The translations under genes were made by a program, and so were the position numbers. This document shows, in pieces, positions 30,810-43,120 of a stretch of 64,000 bases of DNA. How positions within the stretch are numbered: the first letter of the stretch is position 1; the number at the start of each line of letters is the position of its first letter. A model generated the notes under the pieces. It was not told where the DNA came from. It ran no database searches and saw only the letters and a list, made by a program, of their open reading frames with translations. The stretch comes from Nannochloropsis salina CCMP1776 (taxonomy: Eukaryota > Sar > Eustigmatophyceae > Eustigmatales > Monodopsidaceae), in assembly GCA_004565275.1 (NCBI GenBank), contig SDOX01000005.1:708490-772489 (forward strand), in the 5' to 3' direction.

Positions 30810-33125
30810 TCATCGAGGCATGAGCAAGGCGCAGTGCGTGTCGAAGCAGTAGCCCCTCCTCCTGTCTTTACCCCATCTCAGTCGTTCCGATCCGCCCCCC
30901 GAATTGCCCGAGCCCCCACTGGCGCCCGACGCCTCCAAGCAGAAGAGCAGCTTGTGCACTTGATGGGGGAAGAGCCAGTCTCTGACCGAGCCGCCCAAGA
31001 GGAGCTCCTCGTAGTGGACGTTCACCTCCACGAGAATATGCGCAAAGGCCTCTCGAAAGGGGGCGTGCGCGGCGAGGGTGGAGGCGGCGAGGGAGGAGGG
31101 AGAGAGGAGTCGGAAACGGGGGGGGCGTATAGGATACTCGGCCGTTATCTCCACTGCCACATGCAACTCTGGTCCCTCCGGCGCCTTCTCCTTCCGCCCG
31201 CCGCCGCCCTTTCTCGTGTCCGCCTGCGCCCTCAGCGCCAGGTCGAAGTACCTCGCCCCCGCCCGCTCCCACGCCAACCCCCCCTCCGTCGATCTCACAG
31301 TGGCCGCACCCTCTCTATCTGTGTTCCTCGTCTGGACCTCGTCGGGCCCGCCGGCTTCTTCTCCCTCCTCCCCGCCCAGCACGCCACAAGGCGCTTCGGC
31401 GAAGGGATCAGTGTCCCCCTGGTCCTCCCCCTTGCCCCCTCCTTCCTCCCCTCCCTCCCCCGGCTCTTCACCTCTTAGCGCACTCTGCGTCACCTCCGTG
31501 AAGGAGCTCACCCGCCACCTGCCGACTCCCGCGTCCTCCACGCCCGGGAAGAGCCTGGGGGAGGACGCGTCCCGGGGCACGTCGCCGGGTCTCTTTCTCA
31601 GCGACTCAAGCACGCCGTCCAGACTGCGCTGGGAGCGCAAGCGGACACGAAGCCTGTTTAAAATACAGGAGCTCGTGTAGGCCAGACCTAGGTCCACGAA
31701 TTCGGGGGGAAAGGGCGACGTGCCCCCCAGCCACTGCAGCCACAGAAAGGAGCGCGGGGAGGGGGGGGATCTGGAGGAGGCGGTCGAAGAGCCGCTGATT
31801 TTATCCGTATCCACCGCGCGTTTGCGGTTCATACGCCGGGAGCCCACGTGTGTCCCTTGTGCCCGGTGCGAGGTCGGGGCCGCCGAGGGGTCCGCGCCCG
31901 TGTCCCCCGGTAACAGGTTGACCAAAGCCTGAGGGTGGCGTCCCGGTGCTGTCACAAGCAGCTCCCGCCCCTCGGGCGCGAAGAAGAAGATGAGGACGTC
32001 CCAGTCGCCCGCGTTGTCCTGCAGACCCCCGTCGGGCCCCAGCGGCGGAAACTCGACGCGTATCGCGAGCTGGTCGACAAGGACGAGAGACCCGCCCTCC
32101 TCCTCCGCGCCCTCCCCCAAAGTCGACGTGCTCGGCGACGAGGCTGAGGGCCCCAGCGCGCGTTTGGCCTTTAGCCGCGCGGCTTCCGTGCCCACCGCAG
32201 CCACACATTGGGGGAGAGGAGCCTGTTCATCGCCGCAGGGGAAGACTTCGACCCGCGTCCGGCGGGCCGCCGGGTCCTGAGCCTGCCGGTAGGCCTGGAG
32301 CCTACCCAGCAACACGTACATCGGCCCGGGGAGGGCCTGCACCTGCTCTGGCGGGAAGCCGCCGAAGGGTGCCGCGATCGAGAGTCCTGGGATGCGCTCG
32401 TGGATGCCCGTGCAGAGGGCGTCGAGCTCCTCGATCTGGCGCGGCAAGGAGGTACCCAGCATGGCGCGCAGCTCGTCAACCTCCCTCGACAAAGCTGCAC
32501 GTTTCGTCTGGGCAGCCACGTGCTCTTCGTGCAATTGAATGCGAGCTCCTTTCTCCTCTTGCAGGCGTTCCAAGCTGAGCCGGTGCTCTTCCACGGGCAG
32601 GAGACGAACCTGGCCGCCCTCTGTCAACCCCGGAAGGAGGGGTGCGCCCTCGTCCTCGTCGATCTTGGTCAGTTCCGCCATGGGAAAATCGCGCAAACTT
32701 TGAATCGTCCGTTGCAAATGATCTTTTTCATACATCAAATTTTGAAGCTGAAGGTGGCGGTCATCGACTTCCTTCTTCTTGGATTGCATCTCTGTCCGGC
32801 ACCCCCCGACAGCTATGGCGCTCTCTCTAGCCATACTCTTGTACTCGATGAGTGTTACTACCGCTTCTGTGACAAGCTCTTGCATTTCTTCTTTTCCAGG
32901 GACAGGACTGTCTTGGTCCCCCAAGGTACCTTTCAAGCGGTGCACCAGCTCGACCAAATCCTCGTGGACGGCCCGCAGGGTCGTCTTCCCCGTCATGCCT
33001 CGAGTCGCGGCACTGCCGGATGAACAAGCTGAGCCCCAGGCCTCCAGGCGGATGACGGTGAGATGACGGCGAAGAGTAGGGACAGTAGCCTGCTTCATCG
33101 AGTGTGATTGGAACGAAACAGACAT
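30810..33125 (-). CDS. THOC5: THO complex subunit 5
   Basis: Subunit of the THO/TREX complex that couples transcription to mRNA export (family knowledge). Single exon, 771 residues. The conserved N-terminal half has a helical/coiled-coil domain: LRAVHEDLVELVHRLKG, VVTLIEYKSMARESAIAV, SKKKEVDDRHLQLQNLMYEK, LHLQRTIQSLRDF-type region (DHLQRTIQSLRDFP) and LQEEKGARIQLHEEH, matching the THOC5 signature LQNLLYEKxHL. The C-terminal half has scattered beta-rich segments (WLQWLGGTSPFPPEF; VAVEITAEYPIRPPRFRL; VNVHYEELL), with acidic/Gly linkers. The last 25 residues are Gly/Ser/Arg-rich. The first Met at 33125 gives a 40-residue leader before conserved sequence; MTGKTTLRAV at residue 44 is an alternative start. 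The 3' end converges on RPL24. Confidence 0.88.
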   Translation of the reverse strand: MSVSFQSHSMKQATVPTLRRHLTVIRLEAWGSACSSGSAATRGMTGKTTLRAVHEDLVELVHRLKGTLGDQDSPVPGKEEMQELVTEAVVTLIEYKSMARESAIAVGGCRTEMQSKKKEVDDRHLQLQNLMYEKDHLQRTIQSLRDFPMAELTKIDEDEGAPLLPGLTEGGQVRLLPVEEHRLSLERLQEEKGARIQLHEEHVAAQTKRAALSREVDELRAMLGTSLPRQIEELDALCTGIHERIPGLSIAAPFGGFPPEQVQALPGPMYVLLGRLQAYRQAQDPAARRTRVEVFPCGDEQAPLPQCVAAVGTEAARLKAKRALGPSASSPSTSTLGEGAEEEGGSLVLVDQLAIRVEFPPLGPDGGLQDNAGDWDVLIFFFAPEGRELLVTAPGRHPQALVNLLPGDTGADPSAAPTSHRAQGTHVGSRRMNRKRAVDTDKISGSSTASSRSPPSPRSFLWLQWLGGTSPFPPEFVDLGLAYTSSCILNRLRVRLRSQRSLDGVLESLRKRPGDVPRDASSPRLFPGVEDAGVGRWRVSSFTEVTQSALRGEEPGEGGEEGGGKGEDQGDTDPFAEAPCGVLGGEEGEEAGGPDEVQTRNTDREGAATVRSTEGGLAWERAGARYFDLALRAQADTRKGGGGRKEKAPEGPELHVAVEITAEYPIRPPRFRLLSPSSLAASTLAAHAPFREAFAHILVEVNVHYEELLLGGSVRDWLFPHQVHKLLFCLEASGASGGSGNSGGGSERLRWGKDRRRGYCFDTHCALLMPR

Positions 33126-33347
33126 TGGTCATGAGTTCTCTCTCCAGGAATGTGTGAAGGAGTCGCTGGCGGCGAGTGCTGCGAGGGGAGGGAAAGACAT
33201 TGACGAGGGTGGCAGAAGTGGCAAAACTCCGTGACACACCCCAGACGGTCCGGACTCTCAAATTCGAATGTCACTGAGTGGTGTCAGTCACTGACTGACG
33301 ATGCATCATAGTACTAAAACAAGAACCAGGGACGAGCCCGTGATAGG

Positions 33348-33770
33348 ATGCCACAGACGTTCTGGAGCCGCCTGTGGGACAAGACCAAGAAGGACCCTCT
33401 GATCCCTATAGGGTGCACGGCGACGCTGGGGTGCTTGGGCGCGGGGCTGTACGCTTTCAAGAGCGGCGAGGTAAGGGATGCACGACCGGGGAATAAATTC
33501 AAGGCAGGATTTGAGCTCTTATGGCTTGTGAAGCGGCAACGCAGCGGATGCGCAACAGATCGGAGTAGGCAAACACATTCATCATTTCCGGCAGGAAAAA
33601 CTATTTGGCGCCCGAGATGTACACGTATTCACATTTTATTGATTACAACACAGAAACATTTGTCGCAGCGCATGATGCGGGCCCGTGTTCTTGCTCAAGG
33701 CTTCACGATTGTGGTTTTGATGGCGGGTAAGGGCAGAAAGCAGCGGTCGAAGACCCCTTACGGCCCGTGA
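33348..33770 (+). CDS. HIG1-domain mitochondrial inner-membrane protein
   Basis: Small respiratory supercomplex/cytochrome oxidase-associated factor of the HIG1 (HIGD/Rcf1) family. Exons 33348..33470 and 33654..33770 join in phase 0 to give 79 residues. It has the two-helix HIG1 hairpin: KKDPLIPIGCTATLGCLGAG with GLYAFKSGE, then a loop and QRMMRARVLAQGFTIVVLMAG, including the conserved (Q)RxMRxRxxAQGFT motif. The C terminus is a basic KGRKQRSKTPYGP tail. No separate presequence is visible, as in HIGD1/2. Its neighbour THOC5 starts 222 bases away on the other strand, so the two share a short promoter region. Confidence 0.9.
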   Translation: MPQTFWSRLWDKTKKDPLIPIGCTATLGCLGAGLYAFKSGEVRDARPGNKFKAGFELLWLVKRQRSGCATDRSRQTHSSFPAGKTIWRPRCTRIHILLITTQKHLSQRMMRARVLAQGFTIVVLMAGKGRKQRSKTPYGP

Positions 33771-34732
33771 CCCGCACTCTTGCCGCTATCACTTTGTCTA
33801 CCTGTACATTCTCTCATAAAGATATTGCATGGTCTCTCTCCTTAGGATCCTTCTACAACATGAATATAAAGTCAAGCGGAGAGCCAGCCCGGGAGAGGTA
33901 GGCGAAGCGATGGGTACGGTGACGCGGTGCGGGTACCCTGCGTGCTGTCCCGAATGCAGGGCATTGATGACATGACACGAAGTCCCACGTCTAGTTACTG
34001 ATTTTCCGAGAGCAAGTGCAGCCCTCGCGCCATCATTTCTGTTCACTGCTCGCTTTCTTTTCTCCCCATCTCCAAGTTCGTAATCAGTGACTTCAGTGCA
34101 AATTAGGGACTTCATATCCTGGGCACAACAAAAAGATCGCTGGCAAAGCGATATAATGTATTTGAGTTATGTGAAAGCTGGCTTTAACATGTATAAACGA
34201 GCAGGTTCAACAAGAGAGGATTTGAAGGTTGTCCGATGCCGCGTTCCAGGTAGTCTGTACAGGGCAACTCGAACGACCCAAAGGAAGACACCACAAGGCA
34301 CATTTTGATGGAGCAACGTCGCTTATTATTCCTTTTACTATAATGAACCGAAAAGAAACGTTGGGACTTCGGATATTGTTGTCAGCTATATGGTCAGACC
34401 GTCCTCTTTCCTCTCTGTGTGCTCAGATGGGCCGCCTGCAAGGGGTCTCGTGCAGCACAGCTCCTTTTTTCATACCAATTTCCTGCGCACCAGCTCTAAT
34501 TTTCATGTATTCTGACCCCCTGCACGAAGCCTTTTCTTTTATAAGCTCAGTTTTATTTGTCGACTTGGTTTCCAGCTGCTGCCTGTGTCGGCGACTCCAA
34601 GAACTCGCTTAAAGAGTGCTAGCACCCGCCTTGCGTTCCCTCTTCCCCTTTCTTTGCAGCACACCTCTTTAACTCAGCTTTCTCTTCAGTGGATTGATCA
34701 TCACTGTCATATTCAGGTCTGCGTTGAGTTAA
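33771..34732. other. Intergenic region, no gene seen
   Basis: About 960 bases between the HIG1 gene and the COPI-associated gene, both on the plus strand. A 127-codon plus-strand frame (34229..34612) has no family match, splice support or coherent composition and was not called. It presumably holds a 3' UTR and a promoter. Confidence 0.4.
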
Positions 34733-35816
34733 ATGAGCGGCAGCGGAGAAGTAAATCCCTTCGCTACGCAGGTAAGGGACACATTGCGACTGAGCTTCCT
34801 CCGCCGAGTAATTCGTCAGGTCAGGAGAAGATGCACGAAATGCACCCCGCTTATCTCGTCGCGCATGTTTTCTTCCATCAGAGCGGAGGTGACGGAGGAC
34901 CTGGCGCAGGCAGGAACAGGCCGCCTTCTCCACCGCGAGCGGATGAGCCCGCATGGTTGAACGCCAGTGCCGCCTCTCCCCCGTCGACCGCCGCCCCGCC
35001 CTCATCGCACGTGCCTATACAGCCCGCCACACTCCAGCCTCAAGCCGCGACCCAACCGCAGCCTCCAAGCGGACAAACTCCACCTTTAGTGATTTACATG
35101 CGCGTGGCAAATTTTGCGCTTTGTATCCTCATGTCTGCGGCTGCCGTGTTGACGGTCATAGTTCCTGCCGGGGCCACGCCTGCCTCGTGGGTGCTTGCCT
35201 TTTACGTTCTGTAAGTGGCCTCTTTTAGCTTGTGCGAGTGAGCCTGTGACATACCCGAGAGAACCGAACTTTAGGCCTTGCGTGGTTCGTAGTTCTCATC
35301 CATTCGCTCACCCCAATGGCCTCTCTTTGAATCTGCCGCCGACACATTTTCCCCAACGACTTCATTGCACGATGTCCCTCACTCTCATATCAATGACTAT
35401 ATTTCCTCACGTCCTTTAGCGCTTTTTCTTGCCTATTGTGCTGCTTTGAGGTCAATTTGCGTAGGGTGGCGAAGCACATTGCCAACAACTTTGGCTTCCT
35501 TTACGACGCCAAAAGCCGGGCCACTTTCCTCATCTTCGTCGGCGTCCTCTGTTTTTCCCTCGGGATCACCGGAAAGGTTGCGGGTGCTGCCATGATAGCC
35601 AACGCGCTCTTTAACACCGTCGTCCTGTGTAAGTACCCTCAGTATGCTACTAACGCCCCAACCACCACGGCCGAGCAAGAAGCCGCGCAATTTATGCAGC
35701 GCAACCCCGGATTGGCACGGAAAGTAGGCGGCGCCATGATTAATGCGGCGGGAAGCCAGCCCGCGGCACAGGGCGGTTCTGGTGGAGGGGGGACGCGGGG
35801 GAGCTCGTGGATTTGA
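34733..35816 (+). CDS. COPI-associated family membrane protein
   Basis: Tetraspan-like protein of the COPI-associated (PF08507) family, thought to act in Golgi/ER vesicle membranes; function poorly known. Exons 34733..34771, 34882..35210 and 35420..35816 keep phase and give 254 residues. A Gly/Pro/Ser-rich N terminus of ~100 residues precedes four hydrophobic segments: VANFALCILMSAAAVLTVIV, ASWVLAFYVLAFSCLLCCFE (spanning intron 2), the conserved NNFGFLYDAKSRATFLIFVG segment, and the following VLCFSLGITGK and AGAAMIANALFNTVVL helices. FLYDxxxRxxFLIFVG is the family's hallmark. The C terminus has Gln/Ala/Gly-rich low complexity. The first exon holds only 13 codons (MSGSGEVNPFATQ, with an NPF motif, a typical EH-domain ligand). 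Confidence 0.83.
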
Positions 35817-36060
35817 GACGGTGTGTTGGGGTGACTAGGGGGCCAGAGGGCCGCACAGGCGGTCGTCTCTCAGTCGATGTAAAAGTGTCAAGGAACCGGA
35901 GAAGAAAAGACGCACCGCTACTGATGTCAGTCGGTCTGGTACAGTCCAATTTTCTTTCGCCTTACTTAATCAGGTCTTGTGATCCTCATCGTTTGCGCCC
36001 TCCCATCCGCCTTAGAATAAGATCATGTCTACACTACTTTGCCTCGTCGGGTAAAATGGC

Positions 36061-39000
36061 CTAAAACACCTCATCCCCATCGAGTCGCCTGGCGATGAAG
36101 TCGCTTGTCAGGCACCCCACCTGTTGCAGTGCGTAATCCTGGCACATGTCCTCCAGTCGGCATAACTGAGACTTGCCAGGCAGGCAGCTCCGCGGCGCCT
36201 CCCCTTCCTCCCACATGCTCCTTTCCCTGGACTGCAGACGATGGAAGAAAAACAGTTTCTTAATGACGTCCGTCAGTACCATATTCCGAATTGCATGCAG
36301 AGGCGGAGGCATTGAGTCAGGTGCACTTCGGCTCCCCCGCTGCGCATACATATCAATCACCCGTCCCGCTTCTCCGGGATCCAGTCGCTCTGCGCACCAG
36401 TTGAAACAGCCATTTCGATCGGCACCTTGACCACTGTCTACCAAGCTCGGCAGGATCGCCATCAATCGCTCTTCGAAGTGAGCGGGCGCTGGTGCGTCTT
36501 TCTCTCCCCAAGAGTCCTCAAGGTGACGAAGAGCCTCCAAGACCTCCAAGTACGCCCAGCAGGCCTTATTCCCGCTGTTGATGGTCGCTGCTGTGAGCTC
36601 TCCCCGCTCGGGCCCCAGAAAGCCTGCCAGCAGCGCGTGGAGCTCGGGACCGCGGTCGTCAATCAATAAGCGGGGGGCAACAACGTTCATGATAAGTTCC
36701 GCCGCCGCTTTTGTGTCGCCCGCGCGCAGGAAGTGCCCCAGCGCGTCGTCCGCCGAGGCCCCTTTCCCCTCGTCTAGGAATAGCACGCCCTGTGCCCTCA
36801 AATAGGTGGCTCGCGCGTCTTCCAGCCAGGCGGCCGGGACCCCCAACTCGTCGACCAGGAAGCTCCAGTCGGTGTTCCCTTGTAAAGAGGCCCATCCGAA
36901 ACGGCCAATCAGATCCTTGACGGCGCCTGTGCGAGCAGGCGTCTCTGGGGCGTGCAAGAGGACGTAAACTGCCCACGGCCATAGACCCATCCCCACGAGT
37001 TGGAACACGAGGCTTGACGTAACCCGCATCCAAATCTGCGTCGCCGCCTCCACAGCCTCCGGTCCTGTGGGGTGACCAATACTCAAGGCATCCAAGAGGG
37101 TGAGCATCAGCCACGAGAGCCGGTAGTCCCGCTCATTCTCGGTCAAACCGCGCGGATCAAGCACCAAGGAGAGGGGATAAGCTTCGGAGCGATACATCTG
37201 CAGGAGGTCGTAGAAGAGAGAGTTCGGTCCCACACGGGCGTTATGCCACGCCCGGCCCCGCCCTCTCTCCCACCTCGCTCGCAACCACGCAGGCAAGGGG
37301 GGGGAGGGCATCTCCTCATTGAACGCCTCGATCGCTAAGATGAGGCGGTCCGTGTCGTCGTCTCCAGCCCCCGCACTGCCGGCCCCCGGAGAGCGTCCGT
37401 CAGTTTTAAACCACAAATACTCCCCCAGGCGCCGCATCCAATCCAGTCCGCCCTTCGGCCCCTCGTCGCTCGTCTCGTTTGCCTCGCTGCCCGTCCCACT
37501 CAGCAGTCCATAGATGGCCGCCAGTGCAGGATCCTGAACGTTACGCCGCAAGGCAGGCTGTTGCCGCAGGTAGTCAGTGGCAGGCTTGTGCCCTGCCAAG
37601 GGGATGAGTGTTGCCAGGCGGAGGAAGCCCGACTTGGACGCCAGACTAGCGGCATCGGTGATGCGATGACTCTTCATCAGGTCGAGAACGGCTCGTAAGT
37701 CCGCGCTCTCGTCGCCTGAGCCTCGCACGGGCAGGTCTTCCACCTCACGCCGGACGATCCGTTTCAGCCACCGGCAGACCGCCTGGCAGCGTCGCTCCCA
37801 GTCGTTGTGACTCGCCCCGTCCGGGAGCAGCACCTGACACAGGGCCCCTAGGGAGCCTGAAAGAGGCAACGGCCGCGCCTTTCCGCCTCCCTCCTGCCCC
37901 CACAAGGCGTTGAACAGCTCCCAGGTCTGCCGGCTTGCATCGTCTTCGCGACGAGTCGCCTCCGTGGCAAGTGCGTGCAGGCAGTCGACCATGTGATGGT
38001 AGAGGCCCACGTCCACATCCCCCGTCGCTGGCGATCCCCCGGCACGGAACCCCGCTCGGGGGGCGCGCGTCTCGGACGCCGGCTCCACGCTTCGGGCGAA
38101 TGCCTTGTGCACAGCCAATGGGCCCAAGTAGCCCCTTAGCCCTTCCACCCCTCCTTTCGTCCCTGCTTCCTCGGGCGTCACCGCCAGAGGTTTTACAAGT
38201 ACCTGCGCCTCTACCTTGGCCGCCATCCCTGGGCGCACCACGCGGCCCACAAAGGGCGCGGCCAAAGACCCGGCCGGCCCCCACCCCACGCGGAAAGAGC
38301 GGCCCATAAAGGCAGAGTAATCGACCGGCTTCCGGCCCATGCCCCCCTCCTGGCCAGCCCTATCGCCAACGCGCCTCCCCGTCGCAACAGCGAGCAGAGC
38401 ATCGTCCGCCGGCGATGTTTTCACTGCACCGCATCCGCGCATCAGGGAGGGGGCCACGAAGCTCAAGGCAGGGCCGGCGCTCGGGGCGGGGGCGACGCGG
38501 GGCAGCGCTCGCGCAGATGGAAGCGATGGGGCCATTGCAATGGCTCGCTCCTCCACCGAGTCCTCAACCATCAACACGCCGTCGTTGCGACCCTCTGAGA
38601 ATGAAAAAAAGTCCCTCCCACCTAATCCCCCGTCGTCCTCCAGGCTGGACAAGGGCCGCTCCTCGGACTGGGCACGCGCCCGCCGCCCGTAAGCCTCCGT
38701 CCCCTCCGTGTCGTCCTCCTCCTCCACCCCGAATATTCCCACCAGAGTCTTGATACGACTTGCCTCCAGACCGTACAACGGCGGTGCACGCCCCCCCACA
38801 GGGGGCATCTCCATGAGTTCCTCCTCCCCCCGCTCCTCCTCTGACAGCACGCCTTCCACTTCGACGCCTTCGTCTTCAAAGCCACCCTCAACGAGCTCGA
38901 CTTCCTCCGGGGTGACGCTTTCGTCGTCCTCGTCCGAGTCAGGGATTCCATACCCGCCGGTCCGCGCGCCGGAGCCTCCAGCACCGAGGCCGGAGCCCGT

Positions 39001-42000
39001 CTCTTGCGCCATTTCCTGCCCCACACGTCCGTCGCCGTCTGCCTCATCTCCCCCCTTTCCCTTTCGCAACTCAGGCCCCGTTGTGCCCCCCTCCTCCTCC
39101 TCGTCTTCGTCCTCCACCCCGTACTTGCTAAAGTGGCTGACCTTGAACGTCCATCGGCCCGTCTCGGGCTGGTAGTCCAGGAACTCGACGCGGTCCCATC
39201 CACGGCAGAGCTCCCGAAGGTGCTCTCCGTATTCCTCCGGGCTCTTTCGACGGTGACGCACCGAGAAGAGAGTTACCACAGCCGGCTTATTCAGCTTCTT
39301 TCCCTCTTCGTCCTTGACGGGGACGTCGTCATACACGCGCACCTCCTTGGCCTCGATCCTCACCAGCTCATCCAGATTGAGCCCCAGAACGTCCGTCTCC
39401 CCCTCCCACTCGATCCTTCCGTAACCCTCGCGCGTCACACTGAAGTTTCGGACCCGCCGAAGCTGGGAGTCATCCATTCGCCGCAACTCCGCCAGCGAGG
39501 GAGACGTAAAATAGTCCGGGAGCGTCAGGGTGGGCGCCCGGCTCTGCGACACGGGTGGGCCCGCACTCTTGCTCTCCTCCACGCCGTTGTTTCTCCCCCT
39601 CCCCGCATCTACTGTGTCCACGCTTTGTGACGGCGAGTCTTGAATTCGCGATTGAATCGTCGGCTGCCCTCCCCCCCCGGAGGGAGAGCGCTGTAAGGGG
39701 TTGCCGCTCCCCAAGGTGCCTGAGGCCCCGTTGGCGTCGACCAGGCGGTCGCGCCCAGGAAGCTCGTCTAAGTCGAAGATCTTACTCTCAGCCGCGAAGA
39801 TGTCATCTTGATCGATGACCAAATGCTTGTGGCTGCGCCCTGCGAAGCTATCTGAAGCGGGGCTGACCATGTTGGGAAAATCTTCCTCCATACCGCCCCG
39901 CCCTCCCCTGGAGGCTGTGGCCGGCCCCCGGCCGAGGGCGGTCTCCAGAGCCCCGGTCCTGAGCCCGCGAGGCAGCAGCTTGGCGGCGCTCCGGGGTGTG
40001 CCTCGATACTGCTGGAGCGATGGGGGGGTGGCATCGAAGGCCTCGGCTTTGAGAGCCGCGCGGCGTCCGCCTGAGCTGCTCATCAGGATCTGGAAGGGGC
40101 GCTGCTCCGACTGGGGTGTGTAAAACTGTTGCTGCTGGAAGGGCGACTGCTGTTGCTGCTGCTGTTGCAGTTGCAGCGAGGATTGTGGCTGCTGGAGTAA
40201 TTGCTGCTGCTGCGAAAACTGCATGCTGCCACCCAAGGTGACGTTGGGCGTGGAAAACGAGAAGCTTGGAGGGGTGCCTCCGACGCCCGTGGAGGAAGGG
40301 AAGGCGCTTGAGGTGCTTGTGAGGCCAAAGGGAGACGCAGCCCCCAGCCCGCCCGTTCCGAAGCCAGAAGGCGCGAAGGGCGAGGGGGCAGGAGTCGCGG
40401 GGGCCGGGGTCTTGCCGAAAGCGGACACGGCGAAAGGAGAGCTGCCCAGCGTCGAGGGGGCTGGCGTCGCCCCAAATCCTCCGGCGGCCCCTCCGGCGGG
40501 CGTCGATAAGCTTGATCCGAACCCTCCCAGACCGCCAAGTCCCAGCCCCCCGCCCGTCGTGCTCCCAGGGGTTGTGGAGAAGCCGAAACCCCCGAACGCG
40601 CCTCCGGGCTTCTGCTGCGCCCCCCCCCCCAAAGACGTCGCGGGCGTGCCGAAGCCAGCGGTGCTCCCAGGGGTGCTCGTGCCGAATGCGCCCGTCCCGC
40701 CGAAGGCCCCCGTCGCCGGGGATGGAGTCTTCGCGCCCAGGGCACCGGCTCCCCCGCTCTGTCCAAACGGCGTGGCAGTCGTACTTCCAAAGCCACCCAA
40801 GGTGCTGCTGGCGCCCCCGCCCCCGCCCGATCCCGTCCCCAGGGACGACCCAAAGGGCGACGCGCCCAGACCCCCAGTAGAAGACGCCCCGAAAGCACCG
40901 GGCGCGGGGGCAGAAGCGCCACCGAAGCCGCCCCCGCCCCCGAGCCCTGGGGTGGCGCTCGAGCCGAACCCGCCCGAGGAGGAAGACAGCCCGGGGGTCT
41001 GGCCGAAGAGCGGGGTCCCCGTGGAGGGCGTGCCGAAGCTACTCGGAGTCGTGGCCCCGAACCCGCCCGTCGTGGCCGCTTTCCCGAAGCCTGTGCTGCT
41101 CGCGCCGGCACCGAAGGGGGCTTGAGCCGACGTGGAACCGAACCCGCCAGTGCCCCCGCCCATGGAACCAAAGCCACCTGTTGCACTTCCCGAGCCGAAA
41201 CCCCCCCCCAGGCCTCCGCCGCCAAATCCGCCCGAGCTCCCCAAACCAAGCCCTCCCCCCTGCCCAGCGCTGGCCCCCATCCCTCCGCCCTTGTTGTTCC
41301 CACGCTGGTAATCCTCCCACCGCAACTCCTCGAAAGACTTCTCCTTGTAGGCGTCCATGGCCGTGATCGCCTGAATGTACGTGGGTGCGCTGCTGTTGTT
41401 GTCGTGGTGCGCTGTCGCGCGGTAGGATGGATTTCCCGTACCTGACTGCCCCCCTCCCCCCACTCCGCCCCATGGACTCGGGGTGCCGGCGGTCGTCCCG
41501 CCCATGCCAAAGCCCGTGCTGCTGGGCTGGGCGGGCGTGGCGCCGAAGGCCGAGCTCCCTCCGAACGCGGAGGTACCCCCCCCCCCGAAAGAAGATGCGG
41601 ATCCAAACGCCCCTTGTCCTGTCGCCTGCGTTCCGGTTGATCCCGCCTGCGCACCAAACCCCCCGCCTGTAGAGCCTCCGCCGAAGCCGCCAGCGCCTCC
41701 AAAGCCCGTGCTCGTCCCCCCGAAACCACCAGCGGCGCCTGGACTAGAAAAAAGGCCACCAGACGTACCTGTCCCTAGACCGCCAGTCCCTCCAAAGCCT
41801 CCTGTGGTTGCGCCACCGAAACCTCCCGGCGTGGTGGAGCCGAAGGCGGGGTTCGTGGAAGTCGACGAGCCGAATTTACTGCTCGCACCTCCAAATCCCG
41901 TGCTCGTCGCCCCTGCCCCGCCTCCAAAGGGCGAGACAGTGCTAGCATTGCTTCCGAAGCCACCCTGACTCGTCTGTCCGAATCCACCTGTGGTTCCGAA

Positions 42001-42319
42001 CCCGCCTTGGGCCGACGGAGTCTGTGTCGTAGGGCCCCCGAATGCCGGAGTCTGAGACGCCCCGAACGCAGGTGTTGTCTGCGCGCCGCCAAATCCTCCT
42101 CCAGGTGTTGACGTGCCAAAGCCTGTCCCTGTGTTGCCGCCGCCACCGAACGGCGTGCGCCCGAATCCTACGAAAATTTGGTAAGGGTAAGGACAGGAGA
42201 GAAAGAGCGTGACTAAATGAGTACACTGTGACGAGTTTTATAGAAGACAAAAAATGGAACGAACGAGCCTCTCTCACCACGCAATGACAATGGATCTTAC
42301 CTCCTCCACCAAAGCTCAT
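36061..42319 (-). CDS. NUP98: Nucleoporin NUP98-NUP96 precursor
   Basis: Self-cleaving nucleoporin precursor of 2041 residues. Exon 1 is only 19 bases (42301..42319; MSFGGGG), and exon 2 runs 42167 down to 36061 in matching phase. Domains in order: FG/GFG repeats to about residue 680, interrupted by a GLEBS-like Rae1-binding motif (ITAMDAYKEKSFEELRWEDYQ, coded near 41300-41370); a Gln-rich patch; a linker; the autoproteolytic domain (SLAELRRMDDSQLRRVRNFSV, GYGRIEWEGETDVLGLNLDEL) ending in FKVSHFSKYG. The scissile HF-S is at residues 1018-1020 (bases 39127..39135). Cleavage would release a 1019-residue NUP98 and a 1022-residue NUP96 that joins the Y-complex scaffold. NUP96 starts acidic and then becomes alpha-helical (LSLVLDPRGLTENERDYRLSW, SSLVFQLVGMGLWPWAVYVL). 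The tiny first exon was inferred from the ATG and GT-AG phase. Confidence 0.95.
40130..42167 (-). repeat. FG-nucleoporin repeat region of NUP98
   Basis: Degenerate in-frame repeats encoding GFG, FGA, FGS and FGG units separated by Gly, Ser, Thr, Ala and Pro. They form the disordered permeability-barrier part of NUP98. The repetition leaves long, meaningless open frames on the other strand. Confidence 0.9.
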
Positions 42320-43120
42320 ACTTGCTTTACTTGTTTAAGACGCTTGCGATGACACCAAACCAGTGCTCTAAACAGACCTGAACACCTGAGGGATGGTTCT
42401 TCGCTGAACTCCCCCTTCGGCCACTCTCCAGGCAGAAAGTGCAGTTCACGCACACCACAGACAAGTATACGTCGCCTACATGGAAGGAATATGCAGAAAT
42501 TAAAAAATGAGGCAGGGTGGCAGCGACATGACATGTGATACCACTGGACGCAGCCCCCGGAGGTGCTTGACTAGGGTGGAGGGGGGGGGGCAGGCGCGGG
42601 CCCGGGGGCGCTTTCCGGGCCAACCTCCCGCCCTAGCCACCCAGCCGCGACCGCAAGGGTCTTTCCATCGATTGTGGCGAGAAAATTCGTGACTGAACAA
42701 TCGATTTGTAAGGTTTGACCGGCACTATGGACGAGGTCACCTGAACGCGAACGTCTCCGTCCTCCGATGGCGCCACAGCATTGGCGGAGGGAGAGCTGTC
42801 CTTGTCCGCCCGACAAAACTCCAATAATGCCTTCATTCGCCGCCTTGCTCAGTGCAACACCCCAAGCAAACCCGTGGCAAGGCGCTTTGTTTTTCCCAAT
42901 GTGATGCTTGCTTATGGATGGATGTGCTGTCCTGGGGGCATGGGATATCCATTCGGATGCTTTTGTGGGAAAGACAAGAATATGAACGGCTGACACGGGA
43001 TGACACCTTCAGTTTTGTCCAACGTTGTAACATATGGGCACTTAACAGAAAAGCAATCGAACGAAAGCTTTAATTAACTTATTAAATCTATCGCTACGTT
43101 CTACTCTCTGTAAGATTGCC
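42320..43120. other. Divergent intergenic region
   Basis: About 800 bases between NUP98-96 (minus) and urate oxidase (plus). Open frames on the minus strand between 42571 and 42996 show no family features. It probably carries two promoters. A C/G-rich tract lies near 42580-42620. Confidence 0.4.

Noticed and set aside
32208-33023. A 271-codon plus-strand frame opposite THOC5.
   Set aside because: Antisense shadow of the conserved THOC5 helical domain; no motif of its own.
40083-41759. Very long open frames on both strands across the NUP98 FG repeats.
   Set aside because: They are by-products of the GC-rich repeat; only the minus-strand frame with GFG units, GLEBS and autoproteolytic domain makes sense.
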